From contig NZ_AUHS01000008.1 in NCBI RefSeq assembly GCF_000423305.1, forward strand, positions 62,001 to 126,000: a stretch of 64,000 bases of DNA. Direction: 5' to 3'. The stretch is from Legionella moravica DSM 19234 (GTDB lineage: Bacteria; Pseudomonadota; Gammaproteobacteria; Legionellales; Legionellaceae). How positions within the stretch are numbered: position 1 is the stretch's first letter; every line of letters begins with the position of its first letter. Shown here piece by piece: positions 26,641-37,293 of the stretch. A program made the translations under genes and the position numbers. Under the pieces are notes generated by a model. It searched no databases. It worked only from the letters and a program-made list of their open reading frames with translations, and was not told the DNA's origin.

Positions 26641-27951
26641 ATGGCAGCGACACAAGATAGCCTAATTGAAAAAATCTATAATGATCGTTATAAATTTGTT
26701 GATTTTTCAACGGTCAGATTTACCGCTATAACACAAGAGATAAAAAGATATATTTGTTCAAATTATTATCATAAGTTAATAGATTGCAAGACATATAATA
26801 ATCCTTCAAACTCGCTCGAAACGGTTGAAGATATTATTATATTTTTACCGAACGATAAATTAGCTAGTATTGCAGCGGAATTTGATGATATTAAACAACC
26901 AATTATTTTGGAAACATCCAAAATGGCAGTCGTAAGTGTGTTTGAAATATCTGACGGTAAAATAGTTGATACAAATGTATTAGCTCTGAAAATAAAGACG
27001 TCTATTAATGAAGAATTTCGTCAAGTAATTTATATGGATGGAATAGGTAAACCGGATACGCCAAATAGATGGCCATCTGGTATTATCTTCTTTGTTCCAT
27101 TGCGTGATATAAAACATTTTGAAGATCTTGTAAATGGAACAGAAAATTATATTTGCATGTCAAAGCAAATTGGATTTTCCATTATAATTGAAACTTCTGA
27201 ACAGGAGTCTTTTAATAAATTAATCCGAAATTTAGATGTTAGAATATTGGACCAAACTAGCTTATTGAAACATTCATCAAAAATAAAAATAGATTTTATT
27301 ATCCCAATAGATATTGGCTTTAAAATCTATGGAATTTTGTTAGCTAGCCCTTGGATTGAAATTAATTATTTCCCTTCCGAGGCCATTCTGTCTGATAATA
27401 TTGCTCTTATAAATCATGCTAAACAAAGCGGGAATTTTATTCGTACTATTCTTATGGAAAAAAATGAAAATAAAGCAATTGAACAGTTGCGTGCAGACAT
27501 TGAATTGCGTAATTGTACGCTACGTGTGTCAGTCCGATGTTTATATGGGCATAATATGCATAGAAAATTTGAGGAACTTATTCCTGTTATCGATGGTTAT
27601 TGCTATATAACACCTTGGCAACTTGCTTGTATGATCGGAAGTAATAAAGTTCTGCACTATTATCTTGAGTTAGATCCAATACCAGAATCGGTTGATAAAA
27701 ATGTACTTGAGATGATTGATTTGTTTATTGCAAGGCTTGATCAGTCTACAACGACATTCGAATTTTTTGCGGCACAAGATTCATCTTTGACTCTGGCGGC
27801 ACAACAGATGCGATTATTATATTTATGCTTCGGACAGATATTCAGTGATATACTGCCACCAGGAGTTTCAAGTCAATTATTAAGTTCTATTATTGACGAC
27901 GCAGAGCTTTTAAAGTCTCAATCTTCTGCAAAGCAGAACATCATTGGTTAA
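26641..27951 (+). CDS. AT-rich orphan protein, possible ankyrin-like end
   Basis: This 436-residue protein is of unknown function. The start at 26641 is chosen because AGAGG stands 6 bases before it; an ATG 18 bases upstream has no such site. The sequence is soluble. Near residue 320 the segment YITPWQLACMIGSNKVLHYY resembles one ankyrin repeat, but no tandem array was seen. The gene is visibly more AT-rich than the core genes and sits between two IS1634 remnants, so it was probably acquired horizontally. It could be a secreted effector; nothing in the sequence proves that. Confidence 0.65.
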   Translation: MAATQDSLIEKIYNDRYKFVDFSTVRFTAITQEIKRYICSNYYHKLIDCKTYNNPSNSLETVEDIIIFLPNDKLASIAAEFDDIKQPIILETSKMAVVSVFEISDGKIVDTNVLALKIKTSINEEFRQVIYMDGIGKPDTPNRWPSGIIFFVPLRDIKHFEDLVNGTENYICMSKQIGFSIIIETSEQESFNKLIRNLDVRILDQTSLLKHSSKIKIDFIIPIDIGFKIYGILLASPWIEINYFPSEAILSDNIALINHAKQSGNFIRTILMEKNENKAIEQLRADIELRNCTLRVSVRCLYGHNMHRKFEELIPVIDGYCYITPWQLACMIGSNKVLHYYLELDPIPESVDKNVLEMIDLFIARLDQSTTTFEFFAAQDSSLTLAAQQMRLLYLCFGQIFSDILPPGVSSQLLSSIIDDAELLKSQSSAKQNIIG

Positions 27952-28023
27952 AAGATTTTTAATAAAAATCTACCTGTTTAAACTGCTATTCGCCAGGGCT
28001 TGTTCTGTTGGATATGGCAAAGT

Positions 28024-28045
28024 GCCGGTGACCTGACCGGCTTTT
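28024..28045 (+). terminator. Rho-independent terminator after the orphan gene
   Basis: A perfect 6-bp GC-rich stem GCCGGT/ACCGGC with a 6-base loop is followed by TTTT. It lies 72 bases after the stop of the upstream plus-strand gene. Confidence 0.65.
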
Positions 28046-28091
28046 AAAACCAAAATCACATAGAAATACAAGCCTCGGTTAATAATAGTTT

Positions 28092-28250
28092 AAAGACATT
28101 CCTACTGAACGTTTATTAGGAGAAGGCATTCTTCCGCAACACATTAATAATGATCTTTTAGGGCGTTTTTTAGATAGCCCGTACGAGAAAGGCATTTCTT
28201 CGTTTTACCAGGAACTGGCATTGAAGGTGATTCAACATCTTGGTTTACCC
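28092..28250 (+). mobile_element. IS1634-type transposase remnant, right copy
   Basis: The frame encodes TERLLGEGILPQHINNDLLG and RFLDSPYEKGISSFYQELAL, the N-proximal region of a DUF4277/IS1634 transposase, then breaks off after HLGLP. Compared with 25781-25882, six of 102 bases differ and all six are transitions. It has no terminal repeats. Confidence 0.75.
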
Positions 28251-28319
28251 TTAGAGTATACAATGACTGGAGATTAACGAATTCAGCCAGAAATTCATAA
28301 CTGATTGATTTCCTTTGTT

Positions 28320-28517
28320 TTATTTTATGATTCTTATCATCGGTAATATTGTTTTAATTATTCCAAAAAACTGCAAGATATAAATAATCAAAACGATTAA
28401 AACCAAAAGGTTCAACAGACTCTTTATAGCACCTGGCATTGGAATGAATGCATTAATTATCCATAGACCCACACCAAAACAGATAATAAGTGCGATTAAA
28501 TTCATCAGATCGTTCAT
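28320..28517 (-). CDS. Small two-helix membrane protein (Thivi_2564-like)
   Basis: The protein has 65 residues and two hydrophobic helices: MNLIALIICFGVGLWIINAF and LLNLLVLIVLIIYILQFFGI. The central IPMPGAIKSLLN matches the pattern of the Thivi_2564-type small membrane proteins, whose function is not known. AAGGA lies 5-6 bases before the ATG at 28517; a longer frame to 28568 has no ribosome site. Confidence 0.7.
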   Translation of the reverse strand: MNDLMNLIALIICFGVGLWIINAFIPMPGAIKSLLNLLVLIVLIIYILQFFGIIKTILPMIRIIK

Positions 28518-28900
28518 AAATATCCTTATTACTTGTAATCTATGCAAATTATAGCACAAAAGAAACAATGTGATTCAAATACAGACAATGCGTTAAGCTT
28601 TATGTGCAAAATCCAGTAAGAGTCACATTAAAAGCAGATGCATTTTAGTGAAAACCGCATAAATGCCTTAGGCAAGTCATGGCATTTAGGGTAGCGGGAA
28701 AAATTGTCTTCAATCCCTGGGTTCTGTTAACACACTAGGCGTGTTGACAATTGCCAACACGCCTTATATTTATTGCACAAAAAAAGTCACCGATAGCTTT
28801 AGTGAATCCAGAGCGACATGCTGTACTGGATTTACTACGTTCACAACGACAATTTATTTGCTACGAATTAAAAAATCAGTCACAGAACCTGTGTCTAATC
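28518..28900. other. Intergenic region with inverted repeats
   Basis: This 383-base stretch has no supported gene. It contains AAATGCC/GGCATTT arms (28661-28667 and 28681-28687) and the strong hairpin at 28738-28763. Confidence 0.45.
28738..28763. terminator. Strong hairpin, possible terminator
   Basis: GGCGTGTTG and CAACACGCC form a perfect 9-bp stem with an 8-base loop. On the plus strand it is followed by TTATATTTATT. It lies beyond the end of the minus-strand mscL gene, so its direction of action is uncertain. Confidence 0.45.
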
Positions 28901-29275
28901 TTATTTTTTCTCTTTCAACAAATCACGGATTTCTGTCAAAAGAACCTCAGCGGGAGTCAATTTAGGCTCTTGGTTTTCTTCCTTTTTCCGTAACAAGTTG
29001 ATAAATTTTACTGCTATAAAAATAGAAAATGCGATGAGGGTAAAATCGATGATGGTTTGTAAAAATGCTCCCCATTTAATCACCGCATGACCGACAGTCA
29101 GCGACTCACCAGCAATATTAATGCCGCCAATGATCAAACCAATGAATGGCATAATTATCCCATCAACCAGAGATGATATAATCTTACCAAAAGCGGCACC
29201 AATAACCACCGCAACGGCTAAATCAACCACATTGCCACGCATGGCAAATTCTTTAAACTCCTTTAGAAAACTCAT
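28901..29275 (-). CDS. mscL: MscL large-conductance mechanosensitive channel
   Basis: MscL forms a pentameric inner-membrane pore that opens on hypo-osmotic stress. At 124 residues it is close to the family norm. It starts [20 protein letters not shown], the amphipathic N-terminal helix plus TM1. The first pore helix continues [22 protein letters not shown]2 is at about residues 70-95, followed by a charged C-terminal helix ([12 protein letters not shown]). A GGAGG-type site precedes the ATG. Confidence 0.97.
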   Translation of the reverse strand: MSFLKEFKEFAMRGNVVDLAVAVVIGAAFGKIISSLVDGIIMPFIGLIIGGINIAGESLTVGHAVIKWGAFLQTIIDFTLIAFSIFIAVKFINLLRKKEENQEPKLTPAEVLLTEIRDLLKEKK

Positions 29276-29334
29276 TTTATTCTCCTCCTTGAATAGATGT
29301 TCCTTTTCTCCTAATCAGGAGATTTAAAGCTCTC

Positions 29335-29417
29335 ATTATCCTGAACACAATGAAGGTTCTGTAAAACCAGACACCGTTCCGCGTTCAGGGGTTCTATTAT
29401 TTCATTCAGAATGACGT
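29335..29417 (+). repeat. Dispersed REP-like repeat, copy 2
   Basis: It begins TTATCCTGAACACAATGAAG and ends with TTCAGAATGACG. The two ends are imperfect inverted copies of the motif CGTCATYCTGAA, so the element can fold on itself. It lies between mscL and alaS. Related to 8994-9020 and 44577-44606. Confidence 0.55.
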
Positions 29418-29432
29418 TCGCAATTATATTGG

Positions 29433-32015
29433 CTATGAATCAGCTACCATTGCTCTGATTTCCTTTATTTTTGCATCCAGATCTTCAGGAACAACACCTC
29501 CGCCTTGAGCCATATCATCACGACCACCACCTTTGCCACAAAGATGTCTAACTAACATAGCGGCAGAAGGAGCTTTTCCTATAATGTTTTTGCTAACACC
29601 AGCGATTACATTCATTTTACTTTGATCTACTGCAAATAATACGATTATTGCAGACTCCAATGAAGATTTAAGTTGATCCAGAGTGGTGCGCATGGTTTGA
29701 CTGTCCATGCCATCCAATCGTTTGATTAATAGATTAATCCCATTAATCTGTTCCACGTCACCAAGCATATCCGCACCTGATTTCTGCGCTTTTTCACTGA
29801 GCAATTTTGCAATTTCCTTTTCTTGCTTTTTACTGTCCTGAATTAATTGCGACACTTTCTCTGGCAAACTCCCAGTTGTGGTTTTTAACTGTGAAGCAAG
29901 GTCATTTAAAAGAGCCTGTTGTTCATTAACCCAGGTCAGAGCGAAACGGCCTGTAACCAGCTCAATACGTCGGACACCACTGGCAACTCCATATTCTGCA
30001 ATAATCTTGAATAGCCCTATATCTCCTGTTCGACGCGCGTGCGTTCCGCCGCACAACTCTTTGGAAAACTCGCCCATAGATAAAACACGCACAGCTTCGG
30101 CATATTTTTCTCCAAACAAGGCGACAGCACCACTTCGTTTTGCCGTGTCTATGTCCATAACCTGAGTCACGACTTCATTGTTCGCCCGAATTTGATCGTT
30201 TACCAATAATTCAATTTGTTCAATTTGTAAAGGAGTCAAAGCCTCAAAATGAGAAAAATCAAATCGCGCTCTTTCCGCATCAACTAATGATCCTTTTTGT
30301 TGAACATGTTGGCCAACAACTGTTTTTAAAGCGGCATGCAATAAATGAGTTGCCGTATGATTCAATCGTATTGCATCTCGTCGTTGCACATTAATCTGAG
30401 CATCAACTGCTTGGTTCAATGCCAAGACACCCGCCTCAACTTCGCCATAGTGCACTATAGCCTGTCCCACTTTCTGGGTATCATCGACACGAAATTTAAA
30501 ATCTTTTCCACTCAAATAGCCTGTATCACCAACCTGACCACCGCTTTCAGCATAAAACGGCGTTCTATCCAAAACAACGGCTCCTTGAACACCGTGACTC
30601 AGGCTGTTCACCTCTGCCCCATCCTGAAGCAACGCAATAATGGTTCCCTTCATGGTTTCGTGTTCGTATCCATGAAATTCTGACTGATGATCCAGTTGAG
30701 TACTGGCATGATAATCTACGGTAAATTGACTCGCGGCCTGTGATTGTTCTCGTTGTTGTTGCATCAAGTGATTGAAGCCATCCATATCAACTTCCAAACC
30801 ATGCTCACGCGCAATATCGGCAGTAAGATCTACAGGAAATCCATAGGTGTCATATAATTTAAATGCTACCTGACCTGACACTTGTTTACCCTTAATCGTC
30901 TGCATTTGTTCTTGCAATAGCCTTAATCCTTGTTCGAGAGTTCGAGCAAATTGATTTTCTTCCTGAAGCAGAATTTTTTCTATGTGTACCTTGGAGGTTA
31001 CTAATTCGGGATAAGCGTCACCCATCACATCAATTAATGGCTGCACTAATTGAGAAAAAAACGGGGTCGGTAAACCCAGTTTATTACCATGACGAACCGC
31101 TCTGCGAATAATTCGTCTTAAGACATATCCTCGCCCTTCATTGCCGGGAACCACGCCATCGGCAATTAAAAAAGAACAGGAACGGATATGATCTGCAATC
31201 ACTTTTAATGAAGTATGATTGATGTTGATATCAATACCCAATTTAGCAATGGCATGAATCAGGTATTGAAAACTATCAATTTCATAGTTGCTATGAACAC
31301 CCTGCACAACTGCTGCCAGCCTCTCCAATCCCATGCCGGTGTCTACTGAAGGTTTCGGTAATGGATGCAGAATCCCGTCTTTATCCCGGTTAAACTGCAT
31401 GAAGACCAGATTCCAGATCTCTATGTATCGGTCACCATCCTCCTCGGGACTTCCTGGTGGTCCACCAGCAATGTCTGGGCCGTGATCATAAAATATTTCC
31501 GTGCATGGGCCACAGGGTCCGGTATCACCCATAGACCAAAAATTATCTTTTTCTCCACAACGGGAAAACCGTTCGGCAGAAACACCCATTTCTTTTAACC
31601 AGATGTCTTCCGCCTCCTGATCATCCTTATAAACGGTAATCCACAAACGTTCTGCCGGTAATCGCAAAACTTGAGTTAAAAAATCCCAGGCAAATTTAAT
31701 CGCTTCTCGTTTAAAGTAATCACCAAAACTAAAATTGCCTAACATTTCAAAAAAAGTATGATGACGCGCCGTGTAGCCTACGTTCTCCAAATCATTGTGT
31801 TTGCCGCCAGCCCGAACACAACGCTGCGCACTCACTGCTCGCTGATAGGCTCGGGTTTCAAGCCCTAAAAATAAATCTTTAAATTGCACCATTCCTGCAT
31901 TGGTAAATAACAGCGTAGGATCATTAGCGGGTATTAATGAGCTTGACTCAACCAAGTGATGACCATGTTGTGCAAAATAATCAAAGAATGCCTTTCTAAT
32001 TTCAGAACTTTTCAT
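29433..32015 (-). CDS. alaS: Alanyl-tRNA synthetase
   Basis: AlaRS charges tRNA-Ala. The protein has 860 residues, a normal length. The class II catalytic core spans about 1-240 ([30 protein letters not shown] after it), the editing domain follows with [11 protein letters not shown] and [10 protein letters not shown] (the zinc-binding His/Cys residues), and the C-Ala domain ends in [15 protein letters not shown]. It is the first of the minus-strand group alaS-recX-recA when read from the window's left, but it is transcribed after them. Confidence 0.98.
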   Translation of the reverse strand: MKSSEIRKAFFDYFAQHGHHLVESSSLIPANDPTLLFTNAGMVQFKDLFLGLETRAYQRAVSAQRCVRAGGKHNDLENVGYTARHHTFFEMLGNFSFGDYFKREAIKFAWDFLTQVLRLPAERLWITVYKDDQEAEDIWLKEMGVSAERFSRCGEKDNFWSMGDTGPCGPCTEIFYDHGPDIAGGPPGSPEEDGDRYIEIWNLVFMQFNRDKDGILHPLPKPSVDTGMGLERLAAVVQGVHSNYEIDSFQYLIHAIAKLGIDININHTSLKVIADHIRSCSFLIADGVVPGNEGRGYVLRRIIRRAVRHGNKLGLPTPFFSQLVQPLIDVMGDAYPELVTSKVHIEKILLQEENQFARTLEQGLRLLQEQMQTIKGKQVSGQVAFKLYDTYGFPVDLTADIAREHGLEVDMDGFNHLMQQQREQSQAASQFTVDYHASTQLDHQSEFHGYEHETMKGTIIALLQDGAEVNSLSHGVQGAVVLDRTPFYAESGGQVGDTGYLSGKDFKFRVDDTQKVGQAIVHYGEVEAGVLALNQAVDAQINVQRRDAIRLNHTATHLLHAALKTVVGQHVQQKGSLVDAERARFDFSHFEALTPLQIEQIELLVNDQIRANNEVVTQVMDIDTAKRSGAVALFGEKYAEAVRVLSMGEFSKELCGGTHARRTGDIGLFKIIAEYGVASGVRRIELVTGRFALTWVNEQQALLNDLASQLKTTTGSLPEKVSQLIQDSKKQEKEIAKLLSEKAQKSGADMLGDVEQINGINLLIKRLDGMDSQTMRTTLDQLKSSLESAIIVLFAVDQSKMNVIAGVSKNIIGKAPSAAMLVRHLCGKGGGRDDMAQGGGVVPEDLDAKIKEIRAMVADS

Positions 32016-32118
32016 TTTCTACGACTTACCATTTAAGTTAATTGAATTATCTCTATTGAATCACGTTCATTTGACGCATGAAGACACCCTTTACTGTCGA
32101 AAAAGGACGCATCAAAAA

Positions 32119-32556
32119 TTACTTTAACTCGTTTACGACCGTGGCAATAACATCCATCCCAAACCCACGATAAAGCAAAAAGCGTTTTAGTCTCTGTTGT
32201 TCGCTAAAATCCAAATCCGTACGTCCCTTACATTTTTTTTCCCAAACTGCCAGAGCATAAGTGCTCCAATTATCTCGCTCTTTAGCTAATTCAGAGTGTA
32301 TGAGGTCCCGATCCACTCCTTTGCTTGCTAATTCCTGCATGATTTTTAATGGACCATATCCCTGACGAATTCGTAGACGTATAAACTCTTCTACAAAACG
32401 AACATCATTTTGTAAACCAAGTCGTTTGCAAGCATCCAGAGCATCATTAATTTCAGCTGAATCAAAATCCTTTTGTTCCAGCTTTTTATACAGTTCCATA
32501 GCACCATGTTCACGCCTGCTGAGCAGGCGTATGGCACTATCAAATGCTTTAGTCAT
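32119..32556 (-). CDS. recX: RecX regulator of RecA
   Basis: RecX binds RecA filaments and limits recombinase activity. It has 145 residues and three helical repeats. The motifs [19 protein letters not shown] and [20 protein letters not shown] are typical. The start is the ATG at 32556 inside the end of recA (8-bp overlap), with GAGAG as its ribosome site, so translation is coupled. An apparent extension upstream begins with TTG and is not used. Confidence 0.93.
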   Translation of the reverse strand: MTKAFDSAIRLLSRREHGAMELYKKLEQKDFDSAEINDALDACKRLGLQNDVRFVEEFIRLRIRQGYGPLKIMQELASKGVDRDLIHSELAKERDNWSTYALAVWEKKCKGRTDLDFSEQQRLKRFLLYRGFGMDVIATVVNELK

Positions 32557-33595
32557 CAATGCTCTCAAAACTGTCTTCAGTCGCAGTAGCTAACATCGGC
32601 AGATTTTTTTCTAACAATTCAGAACGAATTTGTTGCTCAAGAACAGCAGCAATCTGAGGATTATCCTTCAAATACAACCGGACATTCTCTTTGCCCTGAC
32701 CAATTTTTTCTTGTTTATAGCTGTACCAGGCTCCTGATTTTTCAATCAGATTCAATTGAACACCCAGATTGATAATTTCACTTTCACGAGAGATACCTTC
32801 GTTGTATAAAATATCAAATTCAGTCATTTTAAAAGGCGGAGCAACTTTATTTTTAACTACTTTAACCCGTGTTTCACTGCCTAATATTTCTTCGCCTTTT
32901 TTAATTGAACCGATTCTTCGAATATCCAGACGAACCGAAGCATAAAACTTCAATGCATTACCGCCAGTTGTTGTTTCTGGGCTGCCGAACATGACGCCAA
33001 TTTTCATACGAATCTGGTTAATAAAAATAACCAAAGTGTTAGAACGTTTAATGTTGGCTGTTAGTTTACGCAAAGCCTGCGACATTAATCGAGCCTGTAA
33101 ACCGACATGTGCATCACCCATTTCACCTTCAATTTCAGCTTTCGGTGTCAAAGCAGCAACCGAGTCAATAATGACCACATCAACCGCTGCAGAGCGAACC
33201 AGCATATCGGTAATTTCCAAAGCCTGCTCTCCGGTATCCGGTTGAGAGACCAATAACTCATCCACGTTGACACCCAGTTTTTGCGCATAACTAGGATCTA
33301 ATGCGTGCTCGGCATCAATAAACGCGGCAGTTCCGCCCATTTTTTGGCATTCAGCAATCACCTGAAGAGTTAACGTTGTTTTACCCGATGATTCCGGACC
33401 ATAAATTTCAACGATACGCCCTTTAGGCAAACCACCAATTCCCAAGGCGATGTCCAAACCCAATGAGCCTGTTGAAATAGCTTCAATATCACGGGATACA
33501 GTACTGTCTCCCATACGCATTACAGAACCTTTGCCAAATTGACGTTCAATTTGCAACAAGGCGGCAGATAATGCTTTTTGTTTATTCTCTTCCAT
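32549..33595 (-). CDS. recA: RecA recombinase
   Basis: RecA forms filaments on single-stranded DNA and drives strand exchange. It has 348 residues. The Walker A motif is GPESSGKTT near residue 67, the [19 protein letters not shown] loop L2 region is intact, and the acidic C-terminus is short. No CTG-N10-CAG LexA box is visible in the 180 bases upstream, in line with the known absence of LexA in Legionella. Confidence 0.98.
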   Translation of the reverse strand: MEENKQKALSAALLQIERQFGKGSVMRMGDSTVSRDIEAISTGSLGLDIALGIGGLPKGRIVEIYGPESSGKTTLTLQVIAECQKMGGTAAFIDAEHALDPSYAQKLGVNVDELLVSQPDTGEQALEITDMLVRSAAVDVVIIDSVAALTPKAEIEGEMGDAHVGLQARLMSQALRKLTANIKRSNTLVIFINQIRMKIGVMFGSPETTTGGNALKFYASVRLDIRRIGSIKKGEEILGSETRVKVVKNKVAPPFKMTEFDILYNEGISRESEIINLGVQLNLIEKSGAWYSYKQEKIGQGKENVRLYLKDNPQIAAVLEQQIRSELLEKNLPMLATATEDSFESIDD

Positions 33596-33773
33596 AATTC
33601 ATTCCAAGTAGTAGTGTGCAAGGACAAAATTATCACACAGATATGTGCGGCCGGCAAACTGATTCATCATGTCCGTGCTGCTATTTCCTGCCAAGCGATA
33701 ACTAAAAATTGAAACCGGTGCCAATTTGATAAATGAAAGGGTACTGAAGCCAGAATATTACTATTGATTCGGT

Positions 33774-34259
33774 TTAAGGTTTAATAAGAGAGAGAACGCC
33801 TAGCAAAGCCTGTCGACAAGCAGCTTCACGTATTTCATGCCGGGTTCCGGCAAACTGCATTTTCAAAGTTAATGGATTTGAATGATGCATCGCCCAGCCA
33901 AAACATACAGTTCCAACAGGCTTCTCAATACTGCCGCCATCCGGCCCGGCAATGCCAGTGACCGATAAAGCAACATGGCCAGCACTATGTCGCAAAGCGC
34001 CAACCGCCATAGAAGAAGCAACTTCCTCACTGACCGCGCCATACTGGACCAACAACTCTTCAGGAACAGCTAACAGTTCCTGTTTGGCCAAATTACTATA
34101 GGTAACAAAGCCTCGTTCAAACCACATTGAACTGCCGGGGATTTCAGTCAGATAAGCGGCGATTAAACCACCAGTACATGATTCAGCAGTAACCATCTGT
34201 CGTGCTGAGTTCTTTAAGTGAGAAGCAATTTCGTTAATTAATGCATTAAGGTCATTCAT
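33774..34259 (-). CDS. pncC: CinA-type nicotinamide-nucleotide amidase (PncC)
   Basis: This 161-residue protein is the stand-alone CinA C-terminal domain, which deamidates nicotinamide mononucleotide in NAD recycling. VTAESCTGGLIAAYLTEIPG at about residue 23 holds the catalytic Ser, and TGIAGPDGGSIEKPVGTV is the second conserved block. The competence-linked N-terminal CinA domain is absent. It sits upstream of recA on the same strand, a common gammaproteobacterial order. Confidence 0.92.
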   Translation of the reverse strand: MNDLNALINEIASHLKNSARQMVTAESCTGGLIAAYLTEIPGSSMWFERGFVTYSNLAKQELLAVPEELLVQYGAVSEEVASSMAVGALRHSAGHVALSVTGIAGPDGGSIEKPVGTVCFGWAMHHSNPLTLKMQFAGTRHEIREAACRQALLGVLSLIKP

Positions 34260-34280
34260 GTCTGAATCCTGCTAAAGAAA

Positions 34281-34307
34281 AAACCCCATAAATAGTTTAT
34301 GGGGTTT
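34281..34307 (-). terminator. Rho-independent terminator of the lipoprotein gene
   Basis: A perfect 12-bp stem AAACCCCATAAA/TTTATGGGGTTT with a 3-base loop; on the minus strand it runs on into a T tract. It lies 28 bases after the lipoprotein stop. Confidence 0.9.
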
Positions 34308-34334
34308 CTTAAGGCACCAAAAAAGTTAAAACTC

Positions 34335-34529
34335 TTATTGGCTTTGACCTTCAGTAGCAGGTTGTGCAGTACCGGTGTCAGTTTTTCCTGCATCGTCACC
34401 TTTAGTTTGTGTTTGGTCAACAGTAGTATCTGTTTTACCATCAGTTGGTTTAGAAGCACCATTATCACCACAAGCAGTTAACAGTACTGCTAAAAATCCA
34501 GTTGCAGCTATCATAGCTAAACGATTCAT
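34335..34529 (-). CDS. Small Thr/Asp-rich lipoprotein
   Basis: This 64-residue predicted lipoprotein has a signal peptide MNRLAMIAATGFLAVLLTAC, ending in the lipobox LTAC with the acylated Cys at residue 20. The mature part is low-complexity (Thr, Asp, Gln, Gly, Lys), unfolded in appearance, and carries no enzyme motif. The ATG at 34529 is preferred to one two codons upstream because GGAG lies 7 bases before it. It is monocistronic, with its own terminator at 34281. Confidence 0.8.
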   Translation of the reverse strand: MNRLAMIAATGFLAVLLTACGDNGASKPTDGKTDTTVDQTQTKGDDAGKTDTGTAQPATEGQSQ

Positions 34530-34737
34530 TACCATTCTCCCTATTAGATTTAGATTTTATATAAAATCACTTTAATTCTAGCAAATATTCGCATTAAGTG
34601 AAGGACTTATCCTTAATCTATGAAAATTTATATTTTATTCATGGCGCATAATGCTCTGTTAAGGAGCAGAAATCTCTTTACTGACTTACAACCACAGTTT
34701 TGTTAAAATCGCGGCATTCTTATTTTGATACGCTTTC

Positions 34738-37281
34738 ATGACCACATCACACACGCCAATGATGCAACAATATTTACGCATCAAATCAGACTACCCAGAC
34801 ATGCTGCTGTTTTACCGAATGGGTGATTTTTATGAGTTATTTTTTGATGATGCCAAACGAGCGGCTCACTTACTGGATCTTACCCTAACTCATAGAGGCC
34901 AATCTGCAGGAAAACCTATTCCTATGGCGGGACTTCCATATCATGCAGTCGAAGGCTATCTGGCCAGACTGTTAAAAAAAGGCGAATCAGTAGCCATATG
35001 CGAACAGGTTGGTGATCCAGCCACCAGTAAAGGCCCCGTAGAGAGGCAAGTGACACGAATTATTACACCCGGTACAGTAACCGATGAAGCGCTTCTGGAT
35101 GCCAAGAAAGACAATCTGCTGTTAGCACTGCATCAGCACAAGCATAAAACAGGTTTGGCATGGGTAGACTTAAGCAGTGGCCGCTTTCATTTACTGGAAT
35201 TAATTGAAGAATCGCACTTGAGTGCAGAACTTAATCGATTACAACCCGCCGAAATCCTCGTTGAGGAATCATCGAAACTATACGATTACTGCAGCGAATT
35301 TACAGTTAAAAGACGACCGGGTTGGGAATTCAGTTCTGATAGCGCACTGCAACAAGTACGTGAACAATTCTCGGTAACGGATCTGACTGCATTTGGCGAA
35401 CAAGAACACCCTACCGCTTTAATTGCCGCAGGCGCTTTGCTCGCTTACTTAAAAACAACACAAAAGCAAGCCTTACCCCACCTTACCTCAATGATACTGG
35501 AACATTCCCACGATTATCTGCAACTTGACGCAGCCACACAAAAACACTTGGAGCTCATTGAGAATGTTCATGGTGGCAATAATCATACACTGTTGTCCGT
35601 TTTAGATCATACAGCCTGTTCCATGGGAAGCCGCTTGTTGAAAAGATGGCTTGGCCGACCTTTAAAGCAGCACAGCCTTATTCAATCCCGCCAACAGAGT
35701 ATTAAAGAAATTATAAACGCAGAACAGATTGCCTTAATCCATCCTATTCTAAAGCACTGCTGTGATGTTGAGCGTATCGTATCCCGTATTGCGTTAAAAT
35801 CGGCGCGTCCACGGGATTTGGTAGCCTTACGAAACACCTTGGCATTGCTTCCTGAACTGAAAGAAGCACTAAAAGACAACGAATCACCATTGATCAATCA
35901 ATTAAAAATACAGATCAGCCCTTTACCCATACTGCACGAGTTATTGATTGCTGCGATAATAGATAATCCGCCCGTGTTAATTCGAGATGGAGGAGTGATT
36001 GCCCCAGGATTTGATGAAGAACTGGATGAATTGCAATCCTTAAGTACTCATGCAAACGAAAAATTAATTCATCTGGAGCAAGCGGAAAAACAGCGCACGG
36101 GTCTTTCCACACTAAAATTCGGATTTAATAATGTCCAGGGCTACTACATCGAACTCTCAAAAGCACAAGCAGAAAAAGCACCTACTGAGTACTTGAGAAA
36201 ACAAACATTAAAAAATGTAGAACGCTACATTACTCCCGAGCTCAAAGTGTTTGAAGAAAAAGTTCTCACTGCCCAGGTCAAAGCTTTAGCCCGGGAAAAA
36301 TGGCTCTATGACAATTTACTGGTAGAGATACAGGAATACCTTAACGAATTAACAACGCTTGCACAGGCGCTTGCTGAACTCGATGTTCTGTTCACTCTGG
36401 CAGAACGGGCGCAAAGTTTAAATTGGAACTGCCCTGAACTGGTAGAGGCCTCAGGGATCACCATTGAATCCGGTCGCCATCCCGTCATAGAACAGCTTGT
36501 TCCAGATCAGTATATTGCCAATAGCGTCTCACTCAATCCCAAGCACAATATGCTGCTCATCACCGGCCCGAACATGGGGGGCAAATCAACCTACATGCGC
36601 CAAACCGCATTAATCGTGCTGTTAGCGCACATTGGAAGTTTTGTACCCGCAGATAAGGCAATACTGGGACCTATTGACCGAATTTTTACACGTATCGGTT
36701 CAAGTGATGACCTGGCCTCAGGGCGCTCAACCTTTATGGTAGAAATGACTGAAACAGCTCATATTTTAAGACAGGCTACTCATGAAAGTCTGGTTCTTAT
36801 TGATGAGATTGGGCGTGGAACCAGTACTTATGATGGTATGGCTTTGGCTTACGCATGCTGTGCATATCTTGCAACAACGCTGAAAGCATATACCCTGTTC
36901 TCAACTCATTATTTCGAATTGACCCGTTTACCAGAAGAATGGCCTTGCATACGCAATGTGCATTTGAAAGCTTCTCTGGACACAGGACGAATTATCTTTC
37001 TTTATAAAGTAGAAGAAGGCGCCACTGATCGCAGCTACGGACTGGAAGTAGCCGCTCTTGCCGGCATCCCCTCAGAGGTGCTCCACCTCGCTAATCATCA
37101 TTTAAACCATATTCAGGAAAACAAACCACAATCAACCACGGCATCGCCAATCATCGTACCGAAACGATCACCTGTTTTAGACAAACTGGCACGCATTGAT
37201 CCCGACAGATTGTCGGCGAGGGAAGCGCTGGATCTGATCTATCAATTAAAAGAACTAGAGGCAGTGGATGCGACATTTTAG
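34738..37281 (+). CDS. mutS: MutS DNA mismatch repair protein
   Basis: MutS recognises mismatches and starts repair. It has 847 residues. The mismatch-reading F-x-E motif lies in [14 protein letters not shown] near residue 32. The Walker A is [13 protein letters not shown] at about 615, the Walker [14 protein letters not shown], and the helix-turn-helix follows near the end. No Shine-Dalgarno sequence is evident before the start, though the N-terminus [19 protein letters not shown] is the family's. Confidence 0.98.
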   Translation: MTTSHTPMMQQYLRIKSDYPDMLLFYRMGDFYELFFDDAKRAAHLLDLTLTHRGQSAGKPIPMAGLPYHAVEGYLARLLKKGESVAICEQVGDPATSKGPVERQVTRIITPGTVTDEALLDAKKDNLLLALHQHKHKTGLAWVDLSSGRFHLLELIEESHLSAELNRLQPAEILVEESSKLYDYCSEFTVKRRPGWEFSSDSALQQVREQFSVTDLTAFGEQEHPTALIAAGALLAYLKTTQKQALPHLTSMILEHSHDYLQLDAATQKHLELIENVHGGNNHTLLSVLDHTACSMGSRLLKRWLGRPLKQHSLIQSRQQSIKEIINAEQIALIHPILKHCCDVERIVSRIALKSARPRDLVALRNTLALLPELKEALKDNESPLINQLKIQISPLPILHELLIAAIIDNPPVLIRDGGVIAPGFDEELDELQSLSTHANEKLIHLEQAEKQRTGLSTLKFGFNNVQGYYIELSKAQAEKAPTEYLRKQTLKNVERYITPELKVFEEKVLTAQVKALAREKWLYDNLLVEIQEYLNELTTLAQALAELDVLFTLAERAQSLNWNCPELVEASGITIESGRHPVIEQLVPDQYIANSVSLNPKHNMLLITGPNMGGKSTYMRQTALIVLLAHIGSFVPADKAILGPIDRIFTRIGSSDDLASGRSTFMVEMTETAHILRQATHESLVLIDEIGRGTSTYDGMALAYACCAYLATTLKAYTLFSTHYFELTRLPEEWPCIRNVHLKASLDTGRIIFLYKVEEGATDRSYGLEVAALAGIPSEVLHLANHHLNHIQENKPQSTTASPIIVPKRSPVLDKLARIDPDRLSAREALDLIYQLKELEAVDATF

Positions 37282-37293
37282 TATTGCTGCCAT

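Noticed and set aside
28751..28993. Open frame on the plus strand with LVNPERHAVLDLLRSQ
   Set aside because: It runs into the 3' end of mscL on the other strand and has no ribosome site; at best a tiny fragment.
33596..33773. LexA box search upstream of recA
   Set aside because: No CTG-N10-CAG site was found, consistent with the absence of LexA in Legionella.
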